64,000 nt of DNA from an uncultured Granulosicoccus sp. Lineage in GTDB: Bacteria; Pseudomonadota; Gammaproteobacteria; Granulosicoccales; Granulosicoccaceae. Below, piece after piece: positions 36,264 to 45,988 of the stretch. Location of the stretch: NCBI GenBank assembly GCA_947499955.1, contig CANMQI010000007.1:124001-188000 (forward strand), read 5' to 3'. The position numbers and the translations under genes are program-made. Every line of letters begins with the position of its first letter. Position 1 is the first letter of the stretch. Below the pieces are notes generated by a model. It saw only the letters and a list, made by a program, of their open reading frames with translations. It did no database searches and had not been told where the DNA came from.

Positions 36264-36390
36264 GTAGCAAGCCGGATCGCAAGGAAGGAATCGAGTTGGA
36301 TGGGCAGATGTCACTGACAAGTGACAGAAACTGCTCAGGGTTACAGCTCGGCCAAAATCACGTTATTGGACGAAAACGGAAAAAATAGGA

Positions 36391-37125
36391 ATGGACACTT
36401 ACATTGACCTACCCCCTCATATCCAAGGACTTCTGGGGAATTATGTCTATCTGTATATCGACCCTGACACAAAGAAGCCGTTCTACATCGGCAAAGGTGT
36501 CAAGGGTCGTGTACTAGACCATCTTTCAGAAACTGGAGAATCGGCCAAGATCTCCAAAATACGAGAGATACGCGACGGCTCACGCCTGCCGGAGATCGAG
36601 ATCCTGGCGCACAATCTACGAGATGAGAAAGCAGCGTTTGTTGTTGAGGCGGCAGCCATTGATTTGATTGGTATCGAGAACTTGACGAACATGACCCGTG
36701 GTAGTGGCAGCAAGGAATTCGGAAGAATGACTCTGCAGCAGGTGATTGGGCACTATGCTGCCAAAGAGGTGGAGTTTGAAGACAATGTGATCTTGATACG
36801 CATCAACAAGACGTATAGGCACAGCATGCCAGCAGAGGAGTTATACGAAGTGACTCGGGGAACCTGGGCTATGGGTAGCCGAAGAGAAAAGGCTCGGTAT
36901 GCACTACCCGTTTTTCAGGGAGTCACAAAAGAAGTTTATGAGATCGAAAAATGGCATCAAGGTGGCACAAATCCTTATGAGTTTCGAACAATATCACTCA
37001 ACGATAGGGTGGAGTTCACAGGCAAAGTAGCCTCGGACGATATCCGAGAAAAATACATGAACGTCGATGTTAGAAAATACTTCAAGCAAGGTAATGCTAG
37101 CTCGTTCAGTTATGTGAATTTCTGA
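36391..37125 (+). CDS. LEM-3-like GIY-YIG nuclease
   Basis: Residues 15-100 match the LEM-3-type GIY-YIG domain: YVYLYIDPDTKKPFYIGKGV then GRVLDHL, with further conserved IREIRDGSRLPEIEIL and a Glu in FVVEAAAIDLIG that would bind the metal. The C-terminal 130 residues are not recognised. Such proteins are found near restriction systems. It lies 127 bp after hsdR and just before a second GIY-YIG gene, so the two probably act with the type I or McrBC system. The region is more AT-rich than hsdR. Confidence 0.8.
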   Translation: MDTYIDLPPHIQGLLGNYVYLYIDPDTKKPFYIGKGVKGRVLDHLSETGESAKISKIREIRDGSRLPEIEILAHNLRDEKAAFVVEAAAIDLIGIENLTNMTRGSGSKEFGRMTLQQVIGHYAAKEVEFEDNVILIRINKTYRHSMPAEELYEVTRGTWAMGSRREKARYALPVFQGVTKEVYEIEKWHQGGTNPYEFRTISLNDRVEFTGKVASDDIREKYMNVDVRKYFKQGNASSFSYVNF

Positions 37126-37218
37126 ACAGTTGAGGCGAATGCACGCGGTGTTGATGCTCCACGATGCCGATATTTTTTACTGGCTTGTATCTCCTGAAAA
37201 ATCACGAGTTTCAAAGGA

Positions 37219-38223
37219 ATGGAAAACAAGGAAATTTGGGTACAGTCATTGGGCTACCCACCGTTAAAACCGGTGACCTCGCTTCAGACGACTGCCCGCT
37301 TGATCGGACGTGCAAAGCGCAGATGCGGTATCTATCTGATTGAGTTCGCTGATTCAACCTTCTATATCGGGCAATCCGTGGATGTTCGCAGTCGCTTCGG
37401 TCAACATCGAAGAATGCATGGCAATATCGTTGGATTCACCTTCTCCAGAGTCGCCAGGAAAAATCTCAACGTAGAGGAGCAGAGAAGAATTAGAGCAGCT
37501 GAAGATCTCGGGATGAAGCTGTCGAATATTGTTCATGTGAGCAAAATCAATGGCCAAACGAAACTGGATATGGTCATTTCTCAGGAAGAGCAAGAGAGAT
37601 GGCTGCTGAATCCGGAAATGGAAAACCAGTTGGATCAGTCACCAAAAAAGGAATTCCCGGAAGAATTCGTTCAGCGTACGAGAGGAAGGTACGCAAAGTT
37701 TCAGGAGCACGATAAATCCGGCATTATTCTGGAGATATTGCGAAAATACCTGAAAAACTGCGTACCTATGCCGAGGAGGACTGAGCAGTCACTTTGGTCA
37801 ATGAGTTGTATGCCGTCAACCAACAGCTTTTTCCAGCCTCGACTGGCTGTCATCAATATGGCTGTCATGGAAGTGCTGGTTGTTGCTTATCCAAAGGGTT
37901 CAAACAACAAGTTGTGCGGGCATGTAAACGTTGCCTCCGATGTACTGTTCCCGCGAGGAGGCTTGATAGAGCGACTTCGTTTCAGGCTATCTTTTCCGTT
38001 GGTCAGGATTGCAAAGGGCGAGTACAAGGACGCTGGTCAGCATCAAGTGAAACTGATAGCACTCAGCGCCAACGGTCTGCTGAAACTGATTAGAGACGAA
38101 CGAGTTCAAAAGGCCGCTGCTCATTTGAATTTGCGGTTGATGAGGAAAAGAGGGACCATTTACGCCAAGTACCACTGTAGTGAATTGGCTGCTCAGTGTG
38201 TACCAAAGCTGAACGATCGCTGA
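37219..38223 (+). CDS. UvrC-type GIY-YIG nuclease
   Basis: Near residues 36-62 the sequence CGIYLIEFADSTFYIGQSVD followed by RSRFGQHRR carries the complete GIY, YIG and Arg/His residues of the canonical GIY-YIG domain. A Glu that follows in NVEEQRRIRAAEDL may be the metal ligand. The remaining 230 residues have no recognised domain and may bind DNA or a partner. It differs from the LEM-3-like gene just upstream, so the two are not a simple duplication. ATG 37219 follows AAAGGA at 3-8 nt. Confidence 0.8.
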   Translation: MENKEIWVQSLGYPPLKPVTSLQTTARLIGRAKRRCGIYLIEFADSTFYIGQSVDVRSRFGQHRRMHGNIVGFTFSRVARKNLNVEEQRRIRAAEDLGMKLSNIVHVSKINGQTKLDMVISQEEQERWLLNPEMENQLDQSPKKEFPEEFVQRTRGRYAKFQEHDKSGIILEILRKYLKNCVPMPRRTEQSLWSMSCMPSTNSFFQPRLAVINMAVMEVLVVAYPKGSNNKLCGHVNVASDVLFPRGGLIERLRFRLSFPLVRIAKGEYKDAGQHQVKLIALSANGLLKLIRDERVQKAAAHLNLRLMRKRGTIYAKYHCSELAAQCVPKLNDR

Positions 38224-38433
38224 GTTGCATCTGAATCTGGACACAGGGAAACTAATGCGTATTTTACTAAGTCGAAGCTCTGCTGACACGCACTGCTCCC
38301 GTGAGACAGGATGTTGGGTGTTGTCAGTTTTCAAGTCATGAAAAATTATTAGCGCAGAATCTGAAACGCCCCGCGTTGCATCTTTACGATATATGCAGAA
38401 AGCAACTGTTCGAAAACTATAGGGATTATCTCA

Positions 38434-41091
38434 TTGAGTACCGATTCAACCGACCAGTATCATCTAAGTGGATTGGATGCCGATGCATTTGGAGTGTTCA
38501 CAGATGAAGGTTTCACCGTCCAACGCGGCTCCATCGCTCGCCAGGAAACTGTACCTTCTCTCGCTGCATCGACAACGAAGAATCGGATGAAGCTACTGGA
38601 TGGGGGCATACTGGAAGAGCACGAAGGCCAGCTGAGATTTACGCAAGACCATCTGTTCAGATCGCCAAGCGGCGCTTCATCTGCCGTGCTGGGTAGGCCC
38701 AGCAATGGTTGGCTCGAATGGAAGCACGCCGATGGTCGCTCGCTCAGTGAAGTGATGCGTGTGACTCGCGACAGTGGAGTCGTGATACTCAGTGAGGCAA
38801 AACGCGTCGCTATCATCGAAAAATGCGAGGAGCTAATCAGCGATGGGAAGATATACACCCAGTCACAGCTGGAGCAATACTACGCAATATTTCGGGAACG
38901 TTTTGATCCTGAAAAATTGAGAAGTCTGGATGGTGAGGCGTTATTGACATTCATCCATGATCAAGGCAATAGAGACAGTCTCGTCTATTGGCTTGAGTAC
39001 AAGAACGACGATGAATTCGAAACCAGACGATTTGGCAGTATCGTTGGTGGTAGCGCTCTGAAGTTTCGAGTGTTTCGCCGGAAGGAAACAGGTCACTGGC
39101 AGGCTGGCGGCGAGAACAATAAGAGCAAGCCACAGGATATCAGCATGGATAGGGCGGTCGAGTTCGCCCGCGAGCATCGCGATCAGCTGCTCAGCGGCGT
39201 GGAGCTTCTGGAAAACTTACCTGATGATGCTAGCGATGATGACTACGCCTTGCTCCAGGATCAGATGGAAGATCTTGCTCCGGATGTGAGCAGGTTGGGT
39301 TGGGGGCACAAATACTTCAGTCTGTTGTTTCCTGACAAACTCGATGACTATCACAGCACAGAATGGCAACGGTTTCATTTGCTGAAAATGCAGCAGCTAC
39401 CGCCCGAACGGGGTGGGCGGTACATTGGCGCAGGACGGTTTGTATCGGCTGCGAATGAAACCGGTCTGCGAATGAATCAGCTAACAGCAACCTTGAATGT
39501 GGTTCAAGGGCGGCTGCATCGGTATTGGCGTGTCGGCACACAGGATAGTGCAACCAATATAAACCATTGGCACACGATGCAAGAACGCGACATTATCGCA
39601 GTCGGTTGGTCCAGGCTCGATGACCTCTCGTGGTTCGAGTCAAAGAAGGAGTCTCTGGACAAGCTGAAGAAGCAGATCGCAGCTAGCTATCCGGAAAGAA
39701 CAGCATCTTCAGTGGGTAACAGTGCTTCTCAGCTATCGCATTTCGTGGATGGTATGAAGGAGGGCGACATCATTATTGCCGCCAATGGTGCCACGATACT
39801 AGGGCTTGGGCGAATTACTGGACACTACCAGTACGACGCTGGCTTTGACTTTGCTCATCAACGACCGGTGGAATGGCTGAATCTGGATGAGTGGAGAATG
39901 CCCATTGACGAAGGTTTGCGTTCAACCGTTCGTGAAATCAAGAAATACGACGAGAACATTGTCGAGATAGAGAAGCGCATTCAGGATGCAACTCCGCTCA
40001 TCAAAGCTGAGTCCGCCACACCTGCTGTCAAAAGACACCTTCGTCTCTCTGGATACCTTGGCCGCATTCAGTCCGTACTGGAACGAAAAGGGCAGGTTAT
40101 CTTGTATGGACCGCCAGGGACGGGAAAAACCTATTGGGCAGAGCTGGCGGTAAATGATCTTGCTGCAGTCTCTGCCTTCGGCAAGAAATACGAGGACCTG
40201 GGGGAACAGGAAAAGCTCGTTGTCACGGGGGATGATCAAAAGCTGGGTACGGTGAGGCTGTGCTGCTTTCATCCAGCATACGGCTACGAAGACTTCCTTG
40301 AAGGCTATCGGCCGCATCTCGTCAACGGCCAGATGTCATTCGAGCTTCGCGACGGTGTGTTCAAGAAGCTATGCAAGGATGCGATCCAGACGCCAGAGCG
40401 AAACTTCTACCTCATTGTGGATGAAATCAACCGCGGCGACATTCCGCGCATATTCGGTGAGTTGCTGACAACGCTTGAAAAAGACAAGCGCGGTAAGCGA
40501 ATCATTCTGCCTGTGAGCCAGCACGTATTCAATGTGCCACGCAATGTCTATCTGGTCGGAACCATGAATACGGCTGATCGCTCCATTTCACTGCTGGATG
40601 CCGCGCTTAGACGACGCTTTGGTTTTATCGAGATGATGCCTGACGGTACGGTTTTCAAGAATGCGAATGTTGGCGGTATTCCTTTGGCTGCATGGTTCAA
40701 TGCTCTGAATGAGCGTATTCGGGAGCACGTTGGCCGGGATGCCCGAAACCTCCAGATCGGTCATTCGTACCTTTTGCAGCAAGGGACCCCTATCAAGGAT
40801 ATTGCTGATTTGAAAAGGCTAATCAGGGACGACATCATCCCGCTGCTGGAAGAGTACTGCTACGAGGACTATGGAACACTAGCCAAGATTCTAGGTACCG
40901 ATTTGATCGATACCGCACAGCAGCGTGTTCGCCAGGATGTGTTTGACGACGGGCAGGAAGAGCAATTTGTTGAAGGCCTGTTGTCATCGTATTCTGAGAT
41001 CATGAATACCTCCGAAGCTTTGGCATCTGATGTATCCCCCGAGGATGACGGTAGTGATGAAGACGATGACACTGCCGAGATCAGTGAATGA
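38434..41091 (+). CDS. mcrB: McrB-type GTPase with DUF4357 and EVE-like domains
   Basis: The 885-residue protein starts at TTG 38434 behind AGGGA. Near residues 73-105 a DUF4357 segment is visible (RSPSGASSAVLGRPSNGWLE). Residues about 355-500 resemble an EVE/PUA-like modified-base reader (YWRVGTQDS, RDIIAVGWSRLDDLSWF, GDIIIAANGATILGLGRI). The McrB AAA+ domain follows: Walker A LYGPPGTGKTYW near 557, LIVDEINRG near 660 and the McrB signature MNTADRSISLLDAALRRRF near 711. McrB assembles into a GTP-driven ring that activates McrC. The two reader-like domains suggest recognition of an unusual DNA modification. It overlaps mcrC by 4 bp. Confidence 0.93.
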   Translation: MSTDSTDQYHLSGLDADAFGVFTDEGFTVQRGSIARQETVPSLAASTTKNRMKLLDGGILEEHEGQLRFTQDHLFRSPSGASSAVLGRPSNGWLEWKHADGRSLSEVMRVTRDSGVVILSEAKRVAIIEKCEELISDGKIYTQSQLEQYYAIFRERFDPEKLRSLDGEALLTFIHDQGNRDSLVYWLEYKNDDEFETRRFGSIVGGSALKFRVFRRKETGHWQAGGENNKSKPQDISMDRAVEFAREHRDQLLSGVELLENLPDDASDDDYALLQDQMEDLAPDVSRLGWGHKYFSLLFPDKLDDYHSTEWQRFHLLKMQQLPPERGGRYIGAGRFVSAANETGLRMNQLTATLNVVQGRLHRYWRVGTQDSATNINHWHTMQERDIIAVGWSRLDDLSWFESKKESLDKLKKQIAASYPERTASSVGNSASQLSHFVDGMKEGDIIIAANGATILGLGRITGHYQYDAGFDFAHQRPVEWLNLDEWRMPIDEGLRSTVREIKKYDENIVEIEKRIQDATPLIKAESATPAVKRHLRLSGYLGRIQSVLERKGQVILYGPPGTGKTYWAELAVNDLAAVSAFGKKYEDLGEQEKLVVTGDDQKLGTVRLCCFHPAYGYEDFLEGYRPHLVNGQMSFELRDGVFKKLCKDAIQTPERNFYLIVDEINRGDIPRIFGELLTTLEKDKRGKRIILPVSQHVFNVPRNVYLVGTMNTADRSISLLDAALRRRFGFIEMMPDGTVFKNANVGGIPLAAWFNALNERIREHVGRDARNLQIGHSYLLQQGTPIKDIADLKRLIRDDIIPLLEEYCYEDYGTLAKILGTDLIDTAQQRVRQDVFDDGQEEQFVEGLLSSYSEIMNTSEALASDVSPEDDGSDEDDDTAEISE

Positions 41092-42398
41092 ATGGGGAAG
41101 CTACATCGGTCACTATGTTCGAGTGGCAGACGCGTGAGCCTGCGAGCTGTGAACAACTAGCGGGGCTGCAGGTTGCAACTTCAGCCACGAGCAATGGGGT
41201 GATGCATACCTTGGCTGAATCCCGTTTGCTTGAACTGACAGAGCTGCGCAGTGGGCTCAAGATCAGAGCCTACTCTCATGTAGGCCGAATTCAGATTGGT
41301 GACCTCAGCGTGACCGTGTTGCCCAAGCTGCGCGGTTCCTCGCTGCTGGGACTGCTTCGCTACGCCTACGGCTTCCGTCGATTGAACCTGATTTCCAGTA
41401 CCTCTCATTTCAATGAACCCTGCGGATTCGAGGACCTATTGGTTCACCAGCTCAATGCCGAAGTTCAGGAGCTACTGTCTCGTGGCTTGCAACGTGCCTA
41501 CATTGCTCAAAGTGAACCACTGGAATCTCCTCGGGGTCGGATCGATATCCAGCAACTGGCAAAGCAGGGTGGCAGGGCCACGGCAACCCTTCCTTGCAGG
41601 CACTATCCACGCGTCGAAGACACGCTGCTGAATGCGGTGTTGGTGGCCGGGCTGAAACTGGCAGGGTCAGTCGCCAGCAATGTGGAGCTTAGTCGGGAGT
41701 CCAGGAGACTGGCTGGCCAGATTGAAGAACAGGTATCGACCGTGCGTTTGAACCGCACGGTGATGAGTCAGGTAGAACGGCAGATGACTCGATTAACGAA
41801 GGCCTATCAACCCGCGATGTCGATCATTCGCTTGCTGGTTGAATCGCAAGGAATTGCGCTCGAAGGTGAGACCGCTACGAATCGCATGCCAGGCTATTTG
41901 TTTGATATGAACGCCTTCTTTCAGGCTCTGTTGTCTCGATTTCTGCGGGAGAACTTGCCTGGCTACAGCGTCATCGATGAACACAGTCTGAAGGGGATGA
42001 TGCGGTACAACCCGAATTTCAGCCCGAAGCGCAGATCCCCTACACCACGACCAGACTTCGTCATCAAGGAGGGCAATAGAATCTGTTCGATTCTCGATGC
42101 CAAGTACCGAGATATCTGGGACAAGGATTTGCCTCGTCACATGTTGTATCAGCTAGTCGTCTATGCCGTCAGTCACCGCGATCAACCTCGCAGCACTATC
42201 TTGTATCCAACATACCAGCCCGGTGCACGTGAGACTCGCATAGAGGTGACAGATCCGGTATATGGCAGCGTGATAGGAGAGGTTCGTATGTGTCCTGTGA
42301 ATCTGGAAGAGCTGGAGAGGTTGGTCAATGATTCAACTGATCAGGGCAGGCGGGAGAGAGAGGAATGTGCGGTCAGGCTGGCGCAGTTGGGTGATTGA
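41088..42398 (+). CDS. mcrC: McrC-type nuclease subunit
   Basis: The 436-residue product has the McrC N-terminal region (LKIRAYSHVGRIQIGDLSVT, VLPKLRGSSLLGLLRYAYG). Its PD-(D/E)XK nuclease core contains PRPDFVIKEGNR followed by CSILDAKYRD, so Asp and the DAK lysine are present. It cleaves DNA when engaged by the McrB ring. Translation is coupled to mcrB (ATGA overlap). The last 80 codons are duplicated, in decayed form, at 50913-51172. Confidence 0.92.
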   Translation: MNGEATSVTMFEWQTREPASCEQLAGLQVATSATSNGVMHTLAESRLLELTELRSGLKIRAYSHVGRIQIGDLSVTVLPKLRGSSLLGLLRYAYGFRRLNLISSTSHFNEPCGFEDLLVHQLNAEVQELLSRGLQRAYIAQSEPLESPRGRIDIQQLAKQGGRATATLPCRHYPRVEDTLLNAVLVAGLKLAGSVASNVELSRESRRLAGQIEEQVSTVRLNRTVMSQVERQMTRLTKAYQPAMSIIRLLVESQGIALEGETATNRMPGYLFDMNAFFQALLSRFLRENLPGYSVIDEHSLKGMMRYNPNFSPKRRSPTPRPDFVIKEGNRICSILDAKYRDIWDKDLPRHMLYQLVVYAVSHRDQPRSTILYPTYQPGARETRIEVTDPVYGSVIGEVRMCPVNLEELERLVNDSTDQGRREREECAVRLAQLGD

Positions 42399-42619
42399 AT
42401 GAGGAGAGTTGCGGCGTATGTCTTTACTTCGTGGGATTCACGAATTGGACTTCAGTTAGTTTCGTATACACCTGGCTATGCCGCCATTGCATTATTCAGG
42501 CGGTAGTCAACAGAACTGCATTAGCCAATTCTCTAGCGCATTCCCATTGGATTGGAGAATACCGCAACTTTGTTCAAGAACTGATGAGCTTGCGGTGACT
42601 AGAATTTGAGCTATCCGAG

Positions 42620-43393
42620 TTACAGTCTCGTGCAATCAAAGGCGTAGAGACTCTCTGCGAGAGCAGGTTTGTCTATGAATGGATTACGATTGCCTTGCGC
42701 TTTTGCAACAACATCATTTCTTTGCCGTTCCTCGGCAGAGACCTCGTCGCTGCAGTGCCACTGAAATAGAATGCTCAAACGGCCAAAAGTTGCCCGATTC
42801 TTGTCAGGTGCGTCTGACAAATGTAGATCAGGCTCATCGCCATAACCGTCATACCGCACGTCCATATAGAAAAGAATACGGGCAACGTCGCCCTTGGCGG
42901 CATCGGGTGGCTCCCACAAGGTACTGTTGGTTCGACAACCGGAGCATTCATGATGCGGCTGATTGGTCACATCAAAGAGCTTGTTACCGCGAGAGGTATT
43001 CACAGTTCTATCAACGGGGACTATGTTGTGGAGATCCCGCGCCGCTAGTGTACCGCGCAACCCATAGGATTGCGGCCAGACGTGTTCGCGGTTCCAGTAA
43101 TCAGCCTGGTTCTGGTTCTTGCCGGATGCGCGTTGATTGCTATCAATAGTAGTGCGCTTATAGAATAACTGGACGCTATTGTTTACGGATTCTGAGGCAG
43201 CGCTTATGACTTCCCAGGAGTCGCGGTTGTTGATGAAAGTGTTACCGGATATGTGTTCATGCAGACTTGCGCGGAGCTGCTTGCGGTCGAAGTCCTGCTC
43301 TCCGGTGGATTCTCGACTGCAGGCGTGCAAGCCAAGGATCGCAAAAGTAACGAGAACGGTGATTGCCATACACTTGCGGGTTGAATCGTTCAA
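42620..43393 (-). CDS. Endonuclease I family exported nuclease, probable lipoprotein
   Basis: The protein has a signal sequence with a lipobox (ILGLHAC) and the endonuclease I/Vvn motif NREHVWPQSYG, with the general-base His, followed by RDLHNIVPVDRTVN carrying the metal-binding Asn and His positions. Members such as Vvn and EndA degrade DNA in the periplasm or outside the cell. The frame starts at TTG 43393, which supplies Arg and Lys before the hydrophobic core; ATG 43369 is an alternative. It is the only gene on the minus strand within the large island. At this site it could cut incoming DNA outside the cytoplasm, which is inference. Confidence 0.88.
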   Translation of the reverse strand: MNDSTRKCMAITVLVTFAILGLHACSRESTGEQDFDRKQLRASLHEHISGNTFINNRDSWEVISAASESVNNSVQLFYKRTTIDSNQRASGKNQNQADYWNREHVWPQSYGLRGTLAARDLHNIVPVDRTVNTSRGNKLFDVTNQPHHECSGCRTNSTLWEPPDAAKGDVARILFYMDVRYDGYGDEPDLHLSDAPDKNRATFGRLSILFQWHCSDEVSAEERQRNDVVAKAQGNRNPFIDKPALAESLYAFDCTRL

Positions 43394-43706
43394 GAATCGT
43401 CTGCGAAAACTTTATCAGTCAGGATGATAGTTGAGTGTTTGCGGTAAAAGCGTGCACCTTTGAACAACGCAGTCGCTTTGGGACTAATACCTGTACCGAC
43501 GATCATTAACGCTTATCGCTTGCTTTATATCTCCTAGTTGTAAGAGAATCGCTAGCGGTGCAGTCGAAGCTCGCAAGACCATGTAGTGCGATTGGACTAC
43601 GGGGAGCCAAAGGGTAAGATTCCATACCTCTGATTTGGCAAGTGGCAAGCAAAGATGCCAGGTGCTGATTGGTAATGGTCTCTGCCGACTATTTTCATGA
43701 CGGACG
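43394..43706. other. Intergenic spacer without recognised signals
   Basis: This AT-richer spacer separates the divergent endonuclease I gene and the membrane operon and must hold both promoters. No strong consensus promoter or repeat stands out. Confidence 0.4.
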
Positions 43707-45173
43707 ATGAATACGTTGATAGACACAATCAGGACATTTTTCAAGCGGTTGTTCCCACCCGCTGCGGTGTCGCATCGTGACTCTCCTTTTCCTGACATTG
43801 ATCGTGACAGTTTAAGTAGAAAGTTAGAGGTCGTTGAGCGCGCGAAAGAGGAGGGAGCCAGGAATCTCCCGGATAGTCATAGTGTGAGGGCTGCGAGCTA
43901 TGAGCAGACCATCGTTCAGGCGTTGAGCACTATCGCAGATGACACCAGCCAGAAGCTGACGACAATACTAAAATCGTTCGCTCAAACAGCTCAGTTAACG
44001 AATACGCAGGCTTACCAAAAAGGCTTGGAGAATGCCGTTGAGTCGTATGAATCAAACGTAGAAAAACTGTTGCTCAGTGCCGAGCCCGAGATGGATGATG
44101 GAAGGACTCGTTTTGATCAGTGCAAACAGGAGCTGAGTGAGTTCAGAAGGAAACATGGACTCAGGCGACGAGCTGAATATCCGGAAAGCTCGATTCTCAC
44201 TTGGGCACTACTTTGTCTTATTGTCGTTCTAGAGTCTGGGATGAATGGCTATTTCTTCGCAGAAGGTTCTCGAAGCGGTCTGCTCGGCGGTTTCGGGCAG
44301 GCAGCAATGATTTCGATAGTCAATGTGGCTATAGCAGCAGCCGTGGCCTTGCTACCTGCAAGGCTGATATCGCACCGAAATATTGGGCTAAAGGCCTTCG
44401 GTATTTTGACTACGATCGCCTATTTCGTGTTTTTGATAGCAGGGTTGCTCTTCCTGACGCTATATCGTGATGCGTTTATTAACGAGCCGGACGGTGCATT
44501 GCAGGCGGTTTTCGAAAGTGTGCGAGAAGGGAACTGGAAGCCGAGCGACATCAATTCATATCTTTTCTTCGCCTTGACATTCCTTTTTGCGGTAGGGGCA
44601 TTTTTGAAGGTGCTCTATTCGGATGATCTGTATTTCGGATATGGACGAGTGACGAAAAAAGCTGAGGCCGCAAGAGACAAGGTTCTTGAGGACCGGGATA
44701 CCCTTTTGAGTAGCTTGGAGCAAGCTAAGAAACAGTGTCTTGCGGAAATCGAGCACTTCAGTGGAGAGATTGAATACAACGTCAACAACATACACGATGC
44801 CGTTGAGTCTCATAACCAATTGCTTTCACAATGGGATTCATTCGGGCAAACACTCGTCACATACCATGATGCATTGGTTGCTGATTATCGAACGGCAAAC
44901 CGAAATGCACGAAGTAATACACCGCCGGACTGGTTCAGAGTAATTACGCCTTTCGAAATATCACATTTTCAACCCAGAGTTGAACGATGTGAGTCGCCAG
45001 CACGTTTGTCAGAACTATTGAACGATTACAAGCAGTTGGAAGCGGAATCCAGAGCGACGTTGGACAAGATGCATAACGATAAGATCGACAGGGTGCACGA
45101 CATACTGGCATTGAAGCGCAATAGCACCACAAACAGCTTTGTTGCCAAATCGGCTGAAACTAACGCAGCATGA
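43707..45173 (+). CDS. Unknown multi-pass membrane protein with coiled-coil flanks (first gene of Zorya-like operon)
   Basis: I do not recognise this 488-residue protein. Residues 1-155 are soluble and helical, with heptad-like stretches. Four hydrophobic segments follow: about 160-182 (LTWALLCLIVVLESGMNGYF), 192-215, 228-250 and 282-302. A helical, coiled-coil-like C-terminal part runs from about 315. It opens a tight operon: the stop overlaps the next start (ATGA). Base composition is clearly more AT-rich than the flanking mcrC. The layout suggests an inner-membrane scaffold with cytoplasmic coiled coils. The ribosome site is weak (CGGA). Confidence 0.7.
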   Translation: MNTLIDTIRTFFKRLFPPAAVSHRDSPFPDIDRDSLSRKLEVVERAKEEGARNLPDSHSVRAASYEQTIVQALSTIADDTSQKLTTILKSFAQTAQLTNTQAYQKGLENAVESYESNVEKLLLSAEPEMDDGRTRFDQCKQELSEFRRKHGLRRRAEYPESSILTWALLCLIVVLESGMNGYFFAEGSRSGLLGGFGQAAMISIVNVAIAAAVALLPARLISHRNIGLKAFGILTTIAYFVFLIAGLLFLTLYRDAFINEPDGALQAVFESVREGNWKPSDINSYLFFALTFLFAVGAFLKVLYSDDLYFGYGRVTKKAEAARDKVLEDRDTLLSSLEQAKKQCLAEIEHFSGEIEYNVNNIHDAVESHNQLLSQWDSFGQTLVTYHDALVADYRTANRNARSNTPPDWFRVITPFEISHFQPRVERCESPARLSELLNDYKQLEAESRATLDKMHNDKIDRVHDILALKRNSTTNSFVAKSAETNAA

Positions 45174-45985
45174 GTGTTCTGAGAAATAATTCCAAAGCGC
45201 GGAAGGATCGCGCCGGAATCTGGTTGTTTGTGGCTCTTGGCGTTCTGACTCTGGCAGGTGGTGCCTATATCGGGTATGACGCGGTTAATCGAGTTAACTT
45301 TGATGATTTGGGATGCCCGGATAGCGGACCACCCTCGAAGCTTGTATTTTTGATCGACACCAGCGATCAGATATCGCCATTGCAAAAGCTCGAACTCAGA
45401 AAGCGTATAGATGGGCATATAAGGACAGCACCCGCTTATTCTCGCGTCGCCATTTATAGCCTCGTTCCGGATGAAAAGACACATGTGCGCAAGGTCTTTG
45501 ATCGTTGCAAGCCGCGTGACGGAACAGCTGCCAATGCGTTGACAGAAAACGAAAGACTTCTGAAGAAAGAATGGACGGACAAATTCGCTGAGCCTGTCGG
45601 TGTCATCATCAATGACGCTCTTGGTCCACAAAATTCTACAGAATCTCCGATTCTGGAAGCGCTTCAATATGTGGCGGTGGCCGAAGAGAACGATGACCCT
45701 GGTCAGTTTCAGGATTTGGAACTGATCATTGGTTCTGACATGTTGCAAAACACTGCCGAGTACAGCCACTATCGTGATGCTCAGGAATACTCGCTCTACG
45801 AAGCGGCACCTTATAGCGTAAAGACGGCTCTCTCGATTCCCTCATGGACAGTCAGATTGTTGTATATCGCCCGTCCTGGTTATGAGGCTTTACAGAGTAG
45901 GAAGCACGTGCTTTTTTGGGAACAATTTTTCATGGGCGCCGGTGCGATGGTCCAGTCAGTCAATGTACTTGCTGCCGGTGGTTGA
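45170..45985 (+). CDS. Membrane-anchored vWA-like periplasmic protein
   Basis: One membrane helix near residues 17-37 (IWLFVALGVLTLAGGAYIGY) is followed by a mostly polar domain. SKLVFLIDTSDQISPLQKLE resembles the first strand and MIDAS loop of a von Willebrand A domain (DTS in place of DxSxS). It is followed by RVAIYSLVPDE and later LELIIGSDMLQNT, the places where further vWA strands fall. A distant vWA relationship is therefore inferred. A C-terminal WEQFFMGAGAM segment resembles the ends of similar periplasmic proteins. It lies between the two multi-pass membrane proteins, 3 bp before the ZorA-like gene. Confidence 0.65.
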   Translation: MSVLRNNSKARKDRAGIWLFVALGVLTLAGGAYIGYDAVNRVNFDDLGCPDSGPPSKLVFLIDTSDQISPLQKLELRKRIDGHIRTAPAYSRVAIYSLVPDEKTHVRKVFDRCKPRDGTAANALTENERLLKKEWTDKFAEPVGVIINDALGPQNSTESPILEALQYVAVAEENDDPGQFQDLELIIGSDMLQNTAEYSHYRDAQEYSLYEAAPYSVKTALSIPSWTVRLLYIARPGYEALQSRKHVLFWEQFFMGAGAMVQSVNVLAAGG

Positions 45986-45988
45986 GAG

